Shown here piece by piece: positions 33,661 to 42,698 of a stretch of DNA of 64,000 nt (its first letter is position 1; each line of letters starts with the position of its first letter). Source of the stretch: Arthrobacter globiformis (GTDB lineage: Bacteria > Actinomycetota > Actinomycetes > Actinomycetales > Micrococcaceae); contig NZ_JAUSXI010000001.1 in NCBI RefSeq assembly GCF_030815865.1, positions 124,001-188,000 of the forward strand, given 5' to 3'. The position numbers were made by a program, and so were the translations under genes. The notes beneath the pieces are model-generated. The model ran no database searches. It worked only from the letters and a program-made list of their open reading frames with translations, and had not been told where the DNA came from.

Positions 33661-35436
33661 CTAAAGGTTCCGGCGGAAGACCTTCACCTCCCAGGGACGC
33701 AGACCCAACGGCTGCAGTTCGCCGGGGTCCGCCGGATAGTTGCCCAGCACCAGTTCCGCCGTTCCCCGGCCGCCATCAACCCGGGTGCCGTCGTCGACCT
33801 CCGCCGTCCGGCCGGTCCCCGAAAAGTTGCCCAGCACCAGCAGTTCCGCTTCCGGAAGCGAGCGTTTGAACGCGTAGACGTGTTCGTCGTCGAGAAGCAG
33901 CATGCTGAAATCCCCGTAGGCCACGACGGGGTCCGCGTGCCGGAGGGCGATCACCTTGCGGTAGAAGCTGAAGACGGAGTCGGGGTCGTCAACCTGTGCG
34001 GCGGCGTTGATCGTGTTCGCGTTCGGGTTCACGGCTATCCAGGGTGCCCCGGTGGTGAAGCCGCCATGCCGGCTGGCGTCCCACTGCACGGGTGTCCGGG
34101 CGTTGTCCCGGTTCAGCGGCGCCAGGGCAGCGAGAACCTCCGCGTCGGTGTGGCCCAGGTGCGTGGTGGCTTCGCGGTGGTGGTTGAGGACTTCGATGTC
34201 GCGGTAGTCGCTGATGGCGCCGAACGCCATGTTGGTCATGCCCAGCTCTTCACCCTGGTAGACGTACGGCGTGCCGCGGTGCAGGTGCAGGACTGCGGCG
34301 AGCATCTTCGCCGACAGCTCCCGGTGCTGGCCGTCGTCGCCGAACCGGGACACGGCACGGGCCTGGTCGTGGTTGCCCCAGTAGAGGCTGTTCCAGCCGC
34401 GCTCCGCGAGGCCTTCCTGCCAGCGGCCCAGGGACTTCTTCAGGTTGGTGAGCAGCAGCTTCTTGGGCCGCCATTTGTTGCCGCCCTCCTGGTCCAGGGC
34501 CACGTGTTCGAATTGGAAGACCATGTCCACTTCCTGGCGTCCGGGATCGGTGAAGAGGGCGGCGTCCTCCACCGTCACCCCGGGCATCTCGCCCACCGTG
34601 AGCAATTCCTTGTCCCGCCCGGCGAAGACTTCCTGGTGCATCTCCTGCAGGAACTCGTGGATGCGGGGCCCGCAGATGAAGTACCGGCCGCCGTCGCCGT
34701 ACAGCATGCCTTCGGCCATTGGCCCGTCCGGCAGCGACTGCTCCTTGGAAATGAAGTTGATGACATCCATCCGGAAGCCGTCCACACCCCGGTCCAGCCA
34801 CCAGTTCATCATGTCGTAGATGGCGGCCCGCACGTCCGGGTTTTCCCAGTTGAGGTCCGGCTGCTTCCTGGAGAACAGGTGTAGGTAGTACTCCCCCGTC
34901 TGCGCGTCGTACTCCCAGGCGGGGCCGGAGAAAGCAGAGCCCCAGTTGTTTGGCTCCGCACCGGGCATTCCGGGACCGGGCGCACCCGGCTCGGCGCCCT
35001 CGCGCGGCGGCCGCCACCAGTACCAGTCCCGCTTCGGGTTGTCCTTGCTGGAACGGGACTCCACGAACCACGGATGCTCGTCCGAGGTGTGGTTCACCAC
35101 GAGGTCCATCACCAGCTTCATGTCCCGCGAGTGCAGGCCGTCCAGCAGTTCGTCGAGCGTTTCCAGGTCGCCGAACACGGGATCGATGTCGCGGTAGTCG
35201 CTGATGTCGTAGCCGTTGTCATCCTGCGGCGAGCGGTACACCGGGGACAGCCAGACGACGTCGACCCCCAGCTTTTTCAGGTAGTCGAGCTTGCCGATGA
35301 TCCCGCGGAGGTCGCCGATGCCGTCGCCATCGGAATCCGCGAAGCTGCGTGGGTAGATCTGGTACACCACCGCGCTCTTGAACCATTCCCTGCCGGCCCG
35401 GTAGGCCGCTTCTGCCTCGGTTTCCTGGGTGGTCAT
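33661..35436 (-). CDS. GH13 alpha-glucosidase / oligo-1,6-glucosidase
   Basis: 591 residues from MTTQETEAEAAYRAGREWFK with AGGAGG just upstream. GH13 residues: Asp in GVDGFRMDVINF, Glu in LTVGEMPGVT, Asp in LYWGNHDQARAVSRF. The region following the nucleophile and the QPDLNWENPDVR motif are as in oligo-1,6-glucosidase and alpha-glucosidase, which trim isomalto- and malto-oligosaccharides to glucose. No signal peptide. It lies downstream of the glucodextranase (same strand, gap of 302 bp with a pseudogene remnant), so it likely finishes what that secreted enzyme begins. Confidence 0.9.
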   Translation of the reverse strand: MTTQETEAEAAYRAGREWFKSAVVYQIYPRSFADSDGDGIGDLRGIIGKLDYLKKLGVDVVWLSPVYRSPQDDNGYDISDYRDIDPVFGDLETLDELLDGLHSRDMKLVMDLVVNHTSDEHPWFVESRSSKDNPKRDWYWWRPPREGAEPGAPGPGMPGAEPNNWGSAFSGPAWEYDAQTGEYYLHLFSRKQPDLNWENPDVRAAIYDMMNWWLDRGVDGFRMDVINFISKEQSLPDGPMAEGMLYGDGGRYFICGPRIHEFLQEMHQEVFAGRDKELLTVGEMPGVTVEDAALFTDPGRQEVDMVFQFEHVALDQEGGNKWRPKKLLLTNLKKSLGRWQEGLAERGWNSLYWGNHDQARAVSRFGDDGQHRELSAKMLAAVLHLHRGTPYVYQGEELGMTNMAFGAISDYRDIEVLNHHREATTHLGHTDAEVLAALAPLNRDNARTPVQWDASRHGGFTTGAPWIAVNPNANTINAAAQVDDPDSVFSFYRKVIALRHADPVVAYGDFSMLLLDDEHVYAFKRSLPEAELLVLGNFSGTGRTAEVDDGTRVDGGRGTAELVLGNYPADPGELQPLGLRPWEVKVFRRNL

Positions 35437-35518
35437 CGCTGGCTCCTCCTGGTCGACGGTGGCGGGCTGCTGGCCCACTGAAAGTCTTGTTCCAGAAGAA
35501 TCGGCGGTCAATGGCTTA

Positions 35519-35742
35519 CGTCAGGGGAAGATCTGTGCCATCAACGGCGAACAGGTCCAGAAGGGCAACACCTCGGACATGGTCTTCCCGGTCCCCGAGA
35601 TCATCGACGTCATCTTCACGGGCACGCCTCCCGGAGCCGGAGTCGGCCGGATACCCCAGCGTTCCTCGCCCCGGGAGACGAACTCGTCACGTACATGCGC
35701 GGTGTCGGCGAAATGCGCCACCGGATGCAGGCGTTCTCTTAG
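35519..35742 (+). pseudogene. Remnant of a fumarylacetoacetate hydrolase-family gene
   Basis: The reading NGEQVQKGNTSDMVFPVPEI followed by IFTGTPPGAGVGRIPQR and, after a one-base frame change at 35661-35663, FLAPGDELVTYMRGVGEMRH is the C-terminal third of an FAH-family (2-keto-4-pentenoate hydratase/FAA hydrolase) protein. The N-terminal two thirds are absent, and about 15 codons normally found between PEII and the IFTG strand are deleted. There is no start. It sits between the alpha-glucosidase start and the glucodextranase stop, which overlaps its last 4 bp. This is a genuine decayed fragment, unlike the simple frameshifts elsewhere. Confidence 0.8.
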
Positions 35743-38700
35743 GGCTGGAGCCGCAGCATCGGCACTACAACAGGCGATCCTGCCCGCCAGTCGAGCACGG
35801 CTGACTGCGTCTGGCCCTCTCCAACGAGAACGTCCAGGGCGTTGGGGTCGCTCGTGTCCGTGTCCCTGGACGGGATGCTGCCGTCAAAGACTCCTGCTCC
35901 GCCGCCGAAGCGCCATTCCTTGATCCAGGACGGGTCGCCGGCTTCCCAGTACGCGCCGTCATACACGGGCCGCACGTTGCCGACACCCTCGCTGGCCTCC
36001 GCGTTGCCGAACATGGCGACTGACATCCGGGCCGTCGCGGGATCCAGCCCGCCGAGGGCCGCCTTGGGGACCCGGGTAACGATCTGCCGTGCCTCCGGAA
36101 CAGCCAGCAGCGACACCGGTGAGGTGCGGGTGCCGTCCGGGGCGTAGACTCCGGCGCCGTCGAACCGGCCGTCGGTGACGATCACCGAATCCCAGGCGTG
36201 CTCCACATTGATGTTGGTGCCGGGCAGGCCCGGTGTTGCTCCGCCCTCGCCCGTGCCCAGGTAAATGTTGACGCGCTGGTGCGAAATGGCCTGCCCGCCC
36301 CACGGGTTGGTCACCTCGCCGGCGATGGTGGACACGAAGGCATAGTCGTCCCCAGCGTCGTAAACCTCCACACCGGTCAGGTCAAAGGCGCCCGGCACAT
36401 ACGCGCTGTTGGTCGGGTACTTGTAGGTGCCCGGGCCGTTGTCGTCGCCCACGGGGTCCGCAAGCGCGCCGATGCGGCTGCCGTAGTAAAGGACGGTGCG
36501 GTCCTCGACGGCGGTGCCGCCATCTTCGGCGACCGCTGCGACGACGATCTTGTTCTTGGCACCGCTGAGGGGGACCTCCAGCGAGAAGGTTCCCTTTCCG
36601 TCGGTGCCCTGGGTGACGGGGGCCTCCGTGACGGTTCCGTTCACGGAAACATGCACCTTCGCTGCGCTCGTCGTTCCGCGGACGACGGCGGCCGCCGAGT
36701 CCGCCGTCGACAGCGCCTCCGGTGCGGTGAGCGCGAGTTCGGGGTTCGAAAGCGGAACTCCGCTTGCATAGCGGGCGGCGACGTTTTGGGGTGTCTCCAC
36801 GGGAGCGCCCCCCTTCACACCGGCGGCCAGCCGGACGTACTGGGCCATGGCCCAGGAGAGCGGCGACGCCGATCCGGTGCTTCGCCCCGGTTCGTGGCCG
36901 TACGAGGTGGGCTCGTCCCGGTCCCAGACCTGCTCGGGGATCATGTAGCCTGCGTTGGCCGCAGAATGCATGGTCTGCAGGTGCGGCAGCGCATCCTGTC
37001 CGTTGGCGAGGGCGTATTCGCCGCGTTCACCGCTCAGGAGGGGCCAGAGGCGGCCGATGCCGGTGCCGTCCCACGGCGAGCCGTCGGCCTTTTCGCCGTA
37101 GCCGTCATAGGTGTAACGGTGCCACATCCGCCCGCCCGGCGTTTCCTGCGAGATCGAGGCGTCGGTTTCCGCCAGGGAGTCGGCGACGTAGGGGTCGGCC
37201 GGTGCCTTCACGCCGAGCCGGACGAACTCCAGGAACCCGCCGTCCAGGACGGCATTCTCGGGGTGCACCCCGGCGCCGTTGCCCCAGTCGCGGGTGGCGC
37301 CGTCGTTGGGGTTGCCGGTGGCGCTGATGCGCAGGTAATACTTGCCGTCGCCCACCGGGCCGTTGGTGGTGAACATCCATGTCTCGGTGTTGCGCTGCCA
37401 TTCGTCCGCCGTGGCGCGGTAAATGGCCGCGGAACCGGCGTCGCCGTTCTTCGCCGCGATGTCGCCCGCGGCGGCGAGCGCCGCAATCTGGGAGGCAAGG
37501 GTGGAGGTCGAGTATCCGCCGGTCTCTTCCCAGCGCTCCTGCGGCGTCCTGGGACCCGCCGCAACGAGGTAATCGGCGGCGGGCTTGAGCTCGTCGCGGT
37601 AGAACGAGGCGTCAGTACGGCCGATCTGGTTCGCCAGCAGGATGGGGAATGCCGTCTCGTCCAGCTGGATGCCGTTCTGGCCGGTCGTCCCGTCCACGCG
37701 TGAGGTCTGCGGGAAGTGCCCGTCCGGCTGCTGCTGGTACTTGAACAGCCATTCGACGCCCCGGGCAGCGGCATCCTCGTCACCGGCTGCCAGCAGAGCG
37801 GTTACGGACTGGTACATGTCCCGTGCCCAGACGGCGTGGTAGCCTTCGCGGTGGGTTTCGGCGCTGGCCGCCTGGCCCCACGGAATAGTCAGCGAGGCGA
37901 TGAAGGCGCCGGGGAAGGTCTTGTCCTCGTGGGATTTCACCGTCATGAGGGATACGTCGTACTGGGTGCGGAGGTCACCCTGCAGTGAATCGGCGGGCTT
38001 GTCCAGCGACTTCAGGTACTTCTTCCACTCCCCGGTGTAGCTCTTGCTGACCTTCTTGTACCCGGCCTTGAGGCTCGCCTTGGCGGTGGCGAGTGCCTCG
38101 GACGTCCCGGCACCGAAGCCCAGGGCCATCGAAAATTCGGTTTTCCCGCCTGCCGCCAGCGGAATCTGCCCGGTCTGCGAAATGTTCCCGGGGCCTGCCG
38201 TTGCGGACGCGTTGTCCAGCCGGCCATCGGCAGCGAGGTCGGTCCAGCCGTCGCTGGTTCCCACGTAGCCGTTGGTGGCAGCACTGAATCCCACCGATGA
38301 AACGAGCGCGGTGGCCACGGGAGTGGCTGCGTCTGCGAGGTCGGAGGCCAGGAGAGCACCGTCCGACACACTGCCGGAGTCTCCCCCGGAGGTTCCCGCC
38401 AGAGACGGGTCGGAGAGAACGAACAGCTGGTAGTCACCGCCGTCGAGCACTTCGAACGTGACGCCCAGCATCACGGTGGAGCGCTGGGGGTCAGTGACAT
38501 AAGTCTTGGTGAGCCGCCAGCGGCCAGCGTTGTCCGTGGTGGTCTGGCGGTAGCTGAGGGCCTTCGGATCGGCAAGGTCCACCGTGCGGGTGGTCTGTTC
38601 ACTCTCGCGCTGGGCAGTGGTGCCGTCACTGACGGCGAACTGCAGCTCCCGGGTGTTGGGGGTGTCGGCCCGCGGGTAGTACACCTCGCTCATGGTGCCT

Positions 38701-38900
38701 TCAGTAAGCGTGTACCAGACCTTCGAGGCCGGGTTGAGGGAGGTGCCTACGCCCTCCTTGTCCCCCTTGGTCCAGGTGGCGGCGGCGCCCGGCGAGCCGG
38801 GCGCATCGCTTGCCTCCGCCATGGCGGGGATCAGGCCCAGCGACGAAACCACCACCGCGAGGGCGGTTGCGGTACAGGCGGATTTAAGGCGTTGCTTCAT
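35739..38900 (-). CDS. Secreted GH15 glucodextranase / glucoamylase
   Basis: 1053 residues from MKQRLKSACTATALAVVVSS; a signal peptide ends at about AMAEA. Next are an N-terminal beta domain (about 30-300, TKGDKEGVGTSLNPASKVWY), a GH15 (alpha/alpha)6 barrel (about 300-700: YHAVWARDMYQSVTALLAAG, general acid in PQERWEETGGYS, base region in YGHEPGRSTGSASPLSWAMA), a bacterial Ig-like stretch (about 720-800), and a C-terminal beta-sandwich. Length and domain order match Arthrobacter globiformis glucodextranase (about 1048 residues), which releases glucose from dextran; glucoamylase is the alternative. AGGAG precedes the ATG. A divergent ROK regulator and a palindromic operator lie just upstream. 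Confidence 0.9.
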   Translation of the reverse strand: MKQRLKSACTATALAVVVSSLGLIPAMAEASDAPGSPGAAATWTKGDKEGVGTSLNPASKVWYTLTEGTMSEVYYPRADTPNTRELQFAVSDGTTAQRESEQTTRTVDLADPKALSYRQTTTDNAGRWRLTKTYVTDPQRSTVMLGVTFEVLDGGDYQLFVLSDPSLAGTSGGDSGSVSDGALLASDLADAATPVATALVSSVGFSAATNGYVGTSDGWTDLAADGRLDNASATAGPGNISQTGQIPLAAGGKTEFSMALGFGAGTSEALATAKASLKAGYKKVSKSYTGEWKKYLKSLDKPADSLQGDLRTQYDVSLMTVKSHEDKTFPGAFIASLTIPWGQAASAETHREGYHAVWARDMYQSVTALLAAGDEDAAARGVEWLFKYQQQPDGHFPQTSRVDGTTGQNGIQLDETAFPILLANQIGRTDASFYRDELKPAADYLVAAGPRTPQERWEETGGYSTSTLASQIAALAAAGDIAAKNGDAGSAAIYRATADEWQRNTETWMFTTNGPVGDGKYYLRISATGNPNDGATRDWGNGAGVHPENAVLDGGFLEFVRLGVKAPADPYVADSLAETDASISQETPGGRMWHRYTYDGYGEKADGSPWDGTGIGRLWPLLSGERGEYALANGQDALPHLQTMHSAANAGYMIPEQVWDRDEPTSYGHEPGRSTGSASPLSWAMAQYVRLAAGVKGGAPVETPQNVAARYASGVPLSNPELALTAPEALSTADSAAAVVRGTTSAAKVHVSVNGTVTEAPVTQGTDGKGTFSLEVPLSGAKNKIVVAAVAEDGGTAVEDRTVLYYGSRIGALADPVGDDNGPGTYKYPTNSAYVPGAFDLTGVEVYDAGDDYAFVSTIAGEVTNPWGGQAISHQRVNIYLGTGEGGATPGLPGTNINVEHAWDSVIVTDGRFDGAGVYAPDGTRTSPVSLLAVPEARQIVTRVPKAALGGLDPATARMSVAMFGNAEASEGVGNVRPVYDGAYWEAGDPSWIKEWRFGGGAGVFDGSIPSRDTDTSDPNALDVLVGEGQTQSAVLDWRAGSPVVVPMLRLQP

Positions 38901-38973
38901 TGCTCTCCTCAAAAGTGGGTGCGAAAGTGTCCGCCCGGAAGGCCGTGAAGTAACCCCCAGACTGAACGCAGCA

Positions 38974-38998
38974 GGTTTATTAATAGCTTTAATAAACC
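38974..38998. promoter_or_regulatory. Palindromic operator between glucodextranase and ROK regulator
   Basis: A perfect 10-bp inverted repeat GGTTTATTAA (38974-38983) / TTAATAAACC (38989-38998) with spacer TAGCT. It is a very AT-rich island in high-GC DNA, centred 74 bp from the glucodextranase start and 67 bp from the ROK start. The shape and base content fit ROK-type (XylR/NagC-like) operators. Confidence 0.7.
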
Positions 38999-39052
38999 TC
39001 TGCCAGCTAGTATGGGAGAGCATTTGTCCGGGCGTCAAGGGGTGGGGAAAAT

Positions 39053-40318
39053 ATGTCGGCGAAGCGTACAGCCGCCACCGCCCCGGTCCTGCGCCGGATC
39101 ACCGCGGAGGCCGTCCTCCGAGCGTTCGTGGCCGGAGACGAGCTGACGGCCGGCGACCTCATTGCGGCAACGGGGCTCTCCCGCCCCACGGTCCACTCCG
39201 TATGCGATGAACTCATCGGCCTGGGATGGGTGCGGGAAACGGACGCCGCCTCTGCGCCGGCGGCGTCCCTGCCTGCCACTTCGGGGGGACAGCCGGCAGG
39301 CAGCGGATCCAACGCGGGAGGGCGTCCATCGCGCCGGTATTCCCTCAACGCCGCCGCCGGCTTCGTGGCGGGAATCGACCTCGGTGCCACCAAGATCTCG
39401 TGCTGCCTGGCTGACCTCCGCGGTCAGATCCTGGTGGAAGCCACCGAACCGTGGCGGGATGAACACGTGGGCGCTCCCGAGCGCGTCATGACCGCTCGCC
39501 GCATCATGCGGGCACTGCTCGATGAGGCGGGCTTGAAGGCCGGAACCGTGCTGGCGGCAGGCATGGCTGTGCCGGCTCCGGTCACTGATGACGGCCATGC
39601 CGTCGCGCTGGAGTCCTACCTTCCGGGGATGGCTTCCCTGGACCTGCGCGACGCCCTTCAGCCGGACTTTGAGTGGCCCCTGCTGGTGGACAACGACGCT
39701 AACCTTGCAGTGTTGGCGGAACGCTGGTGCGGGTCCGCCCAAGGCGTGGACAACGTCGTCGTCCTCCTGGCCGGTGAGCGTCTCGGGGCTGGCATCTGCC
39801 TCGGCGGAAGGCTGATCCGCGGCAGCGGAGCAGCGGGCGAAATGCGCTTCCTGGAGTTGGTCGAGGGCGTGGGCAACACGGATGCGGTCGGGGGCATGTG
39901 CCGGGAGCTTGGCGCCATCGCCGCTGCGGAGATCCTTGCCGGCGACCGTCCCGAGACCCCCGTCGGGAGCGTCCTTGTGGAACTCTGCGGGCACCGCCCC
40001 GAGGACGTCACGGCCGAGATGGTGGTTGAGGCCGCCCGCCGCGGCGAGCCGGCCGCCGTCGAAGTGGTGGCAGTGGTGATGGAGCGCACGGCGCGGGCGG
40101 CAGCGGTAGTGAGCACACTCCTTGACCCCGAACTGCTGGTCCTGGCGGGTGGTCCCGCCGGCAGCGGGGACGTGCTGCTTCCCGTCTTCGAGCAGAAGCT
40201 GAGCCAGCTTAACTCGGCCCGGCCCCGGCTGGCCGCCTCCACACTCGGGGAGCACTCCGCACTCGTGGGGGCCGTCCGCACGGCGCTGGACCACGCATTA
40301 GAGCGCCTCCTCGCCTAG
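39053..40318 (+). CDS. ROK-family transcriptional regulator
   Basis: 421 residues. N-terminal winged helix (about 12-65, TAGDLIAATGLSRPTVHSVC) followed by an Ala/Gly/Ser linker and a ROK sugar-kinase-like domain (AGIDLGATKISCCLADLRGQ, LLVDNDANLAVLAERW). The conserved zinc-site Cys/His cluster of ROK proteins is not evident in the GxCGxxGCxE form: the corresponding loop reads GGMCRELGAIAAAE. It may therefore bind sugar without that zinc. Divergent from glucodextranase across a palindromic operator, so most likely its sugar-responsive repressor. Confidence 0.88.
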   Translation: MSAKRTAATAPVLRRITAEAVLRAFVAGDELTAGDLIAATGLSRPTVHSVCDELIGLGWVRETDAASAPAASLPATSGGQPAGSGSNAGGRPSRRYSLNAAAGFVAGIDLGATKISCCLADLRGQILVEATEPWRDEHVGAPERVMTARRIMRALLDEAGLKAGTVLAAGMAVPAPVTDDGHAVALESYLPGMASLDLRDALQPDFEWPLLVDNDANLAVLAERWCGSAQGVDNVVVLLAGERLGAGICLGGRLIRGSGAAGEMRFLELVEGVGNTDAVGGMCRELGAIAAAEILAGDRPETPVGSVLVELCGHRPEDVTAEMVVEAARRGEPAAVEVVAVVMERTARAAAVVSTLLDPELLVLAGGPAGSGDVLLPVFEQKLSQLNSARPRLAASTLGEHSALVGAVRTALDHALERLLA

Positions 40319-40488
40319 CCGCCGGCCGTTCCGCGGCAGTTCGGGACGCCCATTTCCGACCCGAAACCGCCAGGGCGCCGGAAACTAACCGGGCGCTAAC
40401 GGGCAGGAAACGCGGGCGCAACAATGTCACGCCACACTTGGTTGTGCCGGCAATTGCAGGCACCAGCTCCAGCTCAGGAGGCCACGCC

Positions 40489-40725
40489 ATGTTGAAGGAA
40501 GCCAAACCCCACATCACCCGGGTCCGTGCCCTGGACCAGCTGCATCGCGGCGACGAGATCGAGGCCCGCCTGTCGGTGGGCCCCTGCTATGACGACGTCA
40601 TCGTCCGCCGCGGCAGCGTCCAGGAGACGGCCCCGGGCATCGGTGTCGTGTGGATCATGGATCATCACTCGGGCATGCGCAAGGCCATCAATACGGACGA
40701 ATGCAGCGTTTGGCGCGTCGCCTGA
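40489..40725 (+). CDS. Small conserved-looking protein of unknown function
   Basis: 78 residues from an ATG preceded by CAGGAGG. The sequence (MLKEAKPHITRVRALDQLHR ... GIGVVWIMDHHSGMRKAIN) is predicted mixed alpha/beta, with no signal or membrane helix. It has a good ribosome binding site and coding-like third-position bias, so I take it as real. I do not recognise the family. The 170 bp before it contain no gene; a short TGCC-GGCAATTGCA-GGCA inverted repeat lies near 40446-40463. Confidence 0.6.
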   Translation: MLKEAKPHITRVRALDQLHRGDEIEARLSVGPCYDDVIVRRGSVQETAPGIGVVWIMDHHSGMRKAINTDECSVWRVA

Positions 40726-40730
40726 GCCGT

Positions 40731-41018
40731 CTAACCGCCAGCCACGGACTGAATAATCAGCACTTCCTGGCCGGCAGAAACTTCCGTTTCCAGACCGCGG
40801 AGACGCCGGACCTCCTCGCCGTTCACGTAAATATTCACGTAACGGCGGAGCGCACCCGTCTCGTCCCGCAGCCGCCTGGCGAGCACCGGGTACGTCCCGG
40901 TCACGGAATCCAGCAACCAACCCACACTCACCGCCCCGTCGGCGGGTGTAGTCAGTATGGACTGCCCGCCGGCGAGCGGCTGGAGGACGCCGGGAAGGAC
41001 CACGCTGATCTCAGCCAC
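40731..41018 (-). CDS. MoaD/ThiS-family ubiquitin-like sulfur carrier
   Basis: 95 residues with beta-grasp pattern and the diagnostic C-terminal Gly-Gly (LIIQSVAGG). Contains RRYVNIYVNGEEVRRL and ends exactly at the GG, as needed for adenylation by a MoeB/ThiF-type enzyme and thiocarboxylation. No moaE, moeB or thi gene is nearby. It starts 9 bp after the BNR-propeller gene, so the pair is an operon. Sulfur recipient unknown. Confidence 0.85.
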   Translation of the reverse strand: MAEISVVLPGVLQPLAGGQSILTTPADGAVSVGWLLDSVTGTYPVLARRLRDETGALRRYVNIYVNGEEVRRLRGLETEVSAGQEVLIIQSVAGG

Positions 41019-41027
41019 CGCACATCC

Positions 41028-42150
41028 TCATGCGGGAGTCCCCGCTGCAACCGGGGCTCCGGCCACTACGGCAGCGCGAACGCACAGCACATCCGGAAGA
41101 TGGGACGCCACTTCCGCAAAGGTTTCACCTTCGTCGGCGCTGGCATACACCGCGCCGCCGCGGGTTCCGAAGTACACCCCGGCGGGTTCTGCGGAATCCA
41201 CGGAGGCCGCGTCACGGAGCACCGCGTTGAATTCTGACTGCGGCAGCCCGGAATCCAGGCGCTTCCACGTCGAACCGGCATCGTCGGTACGGTGCACGGC
41301 GAGCTTTCCGTCCGGCGGGATGCGTTCGCCGTCGGCTTTCAGGGGAACAACCCAGGCCGTGCCTGCCCGCCTGGGGTGCGTCAGCATGACGAACCCGAAA
41401 TCGGCCGGCAGGCCTTCCGCTATCGATTCCCAGTTCTCGGCATTGTCGTCGGTGCGGTACACGCCGTGGTGGTTCTGCGCGTAAAGGCGGCCTTCGACGG
41501 CGGCATCCGCCGCAATCTTGTGCACGCACTGGCCGAATTCCGGGTTGGGATCGGGCATGAAGTAGGCGGAAATGCCTTTGTTCCGCGGCTCCCAGGACGT
41601 CCCGCCGTCGAGCGAGCGGTAGACGCCTCCCGTGCTCATGGCCACGTGCACGTCGTCCCCGGAGGGGTTGACCACGATCGAGTGGGCGGCCGCGCCGCCA
41701 TATCCTGCGCCCCATTCGCTGCGGTGCGGGTGGTCCCACAGTCCGCGGTTCAGCTCGAAGTGCTCGCCGCCGTCGGTCGATTTCCACACCGAGATCGGCT
41801 CCGCACCGGCCCAGACCACCCCCGGGCGGGATTCGGCATCGGGGTAGATTTGCCAGATGCGTTCCACGGCGGCGTCGGTGCCTTCGGGGAACTTGATGGC
41901 GCCCTGCTCGGGCTCGGTCCAGCTGGCGCCGAGGTCATCCGAGTGGGCAACGTACGGACCCCAATGCTCAGACCGCACCCCCACCATAATGCGTGTACGG
42001 CCGTCCCCGCGTGTCGATTCCGATGCTCGGTATCTCGCTCATCAGGAAGTGCGGGCCGGAAAAGGACCATTGCTTCCGGTCCTGGCTGGTGGCCAGCCAG
42101 AGGCCTTTTTTGGTCCCGATCGCTAAAACGAAACTCTCTGAGGCATTCAT
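41028..42150 (-). CDS. BNR/sialidase-like beta-propeller protein, frame broken near 42006
   Basis: About 373 residues. The N-terminal part (MNASESFVLAIGTKKGLWLA to PSIGIDTRG) and the rest (RTRIMVGVRSEHWGPYVAHS onward) are in different frames; removing one base from the run of four C at 42005-42008 joins them as TRDGRTRIM. Several Asp-box/BNR repeats are visible (SDDLGASW, STDGGEHF, SLDGGTSW, TDDAGSTW, SADEGETF), giving a six- or seven-bladed propeller. No signal peptide, so cytoplasmic and unlikely to be a true sialidase. Translationally close to the MoaD-like gene. Confidence 0.82.
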
Positions 42151-42234
42151 GCACCCCATGCAACCACTCCGGCAGAGGGGCTGCAATGGTTTGGGCCCCC
42201 ACGGATTTTCCCGGGCTCGTTGCCCGGCCGGGAC

Positions 42235-42522
42235 CTAGGACCCGATCCTCGCACCGGCTTTGGCGGTGCCGGCTTTCGCGCCACGGCGGTTTCGCCACCA
42301 GCGGCGGATCAGGTCAGCGGCGGCCAGGATTCCGGCCAGGGGCGTGAGGACGGCGGCAGCGTAAACGAACAGCAACCATGTCAGCGTGGCGATCGGGGGC
42401 TGGCTCCGGCTCAGCAGAGACAGGCCGCCCAACAGGCCCGCCACCCAAAAGAGCACCACCAGCATGAGCACGGCCGCTGCCGGAAAGTACTCGTTCCGCA
42501 CCACCCTCTTCAAGGTTTCCAC
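42235..42522 (-). CDS. Small two-helix membrane protein
   Basis: 95 residues from GTG at 42522, chosen because AGGAGG lies 7 bp upstream (42530-42535); the frame extends further but without coding character. Two hydrophobic helices (YFPAAAVLMLVVLFWVAGLL and LTWLLFVYAAAVLTPLAGIL), then a basic tail RRWWRNRRGAKAG. Unknown function; no specific link to its neighbours. Confidence 0.65.
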   Translation of the reverse strand: METLKRVVRNEYFPAAAVLMLVVLFWVAGLLGGLSLLSRSQPPIATLTWLLFVYAAAVLTPLAGILAAADLIRRWWRNRRGAKAGTAKAGARIGS

Positions 42523-42669
42523 CACTGATCCTCCTGTGCCTTGCATCCCCATGAGACCAGTATGCGACGCAGACCCGCTATGACAGAGACGGCACGGCCA
42601 ACGTGTGATGAAGACAACCGCTGCCTGGCCGGAATACACTCTGTCAGCCCCGGGGACTACACTGAGTTA

Positions 42670-42685
42670 TCGAACATATATTCGA
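42670..42685. promoter_or_regulatory. LexA (SOS) box of umuDC
   Basis: TCGAACATATATTCGA matches the actinobacterial/Gram-positive LexA consensus TCGAACATATGTTCGA at 15 of 16 positions. It lies 14 bp upstream of the umuD start, so LexA would block the umuDC promoter directly. Confidence 0.9.
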
Positions 42686-42698
42686 AAAAGGGTGTGTT

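Noticed and set aside
35437..35511. N-terminal extension of the alpha-glucosidase to 35511
   Set aside because: The ATG at 35436 has a perfect AGGAGG; the extension is not conserved in GH13 enzymes.
41028..42150. Annotation as a true exo-alpha-sialidase
   Set aside because: Asp-box repeats define the propeller, but there is no signal peptide and I see no arginine triad or FRIP motif.
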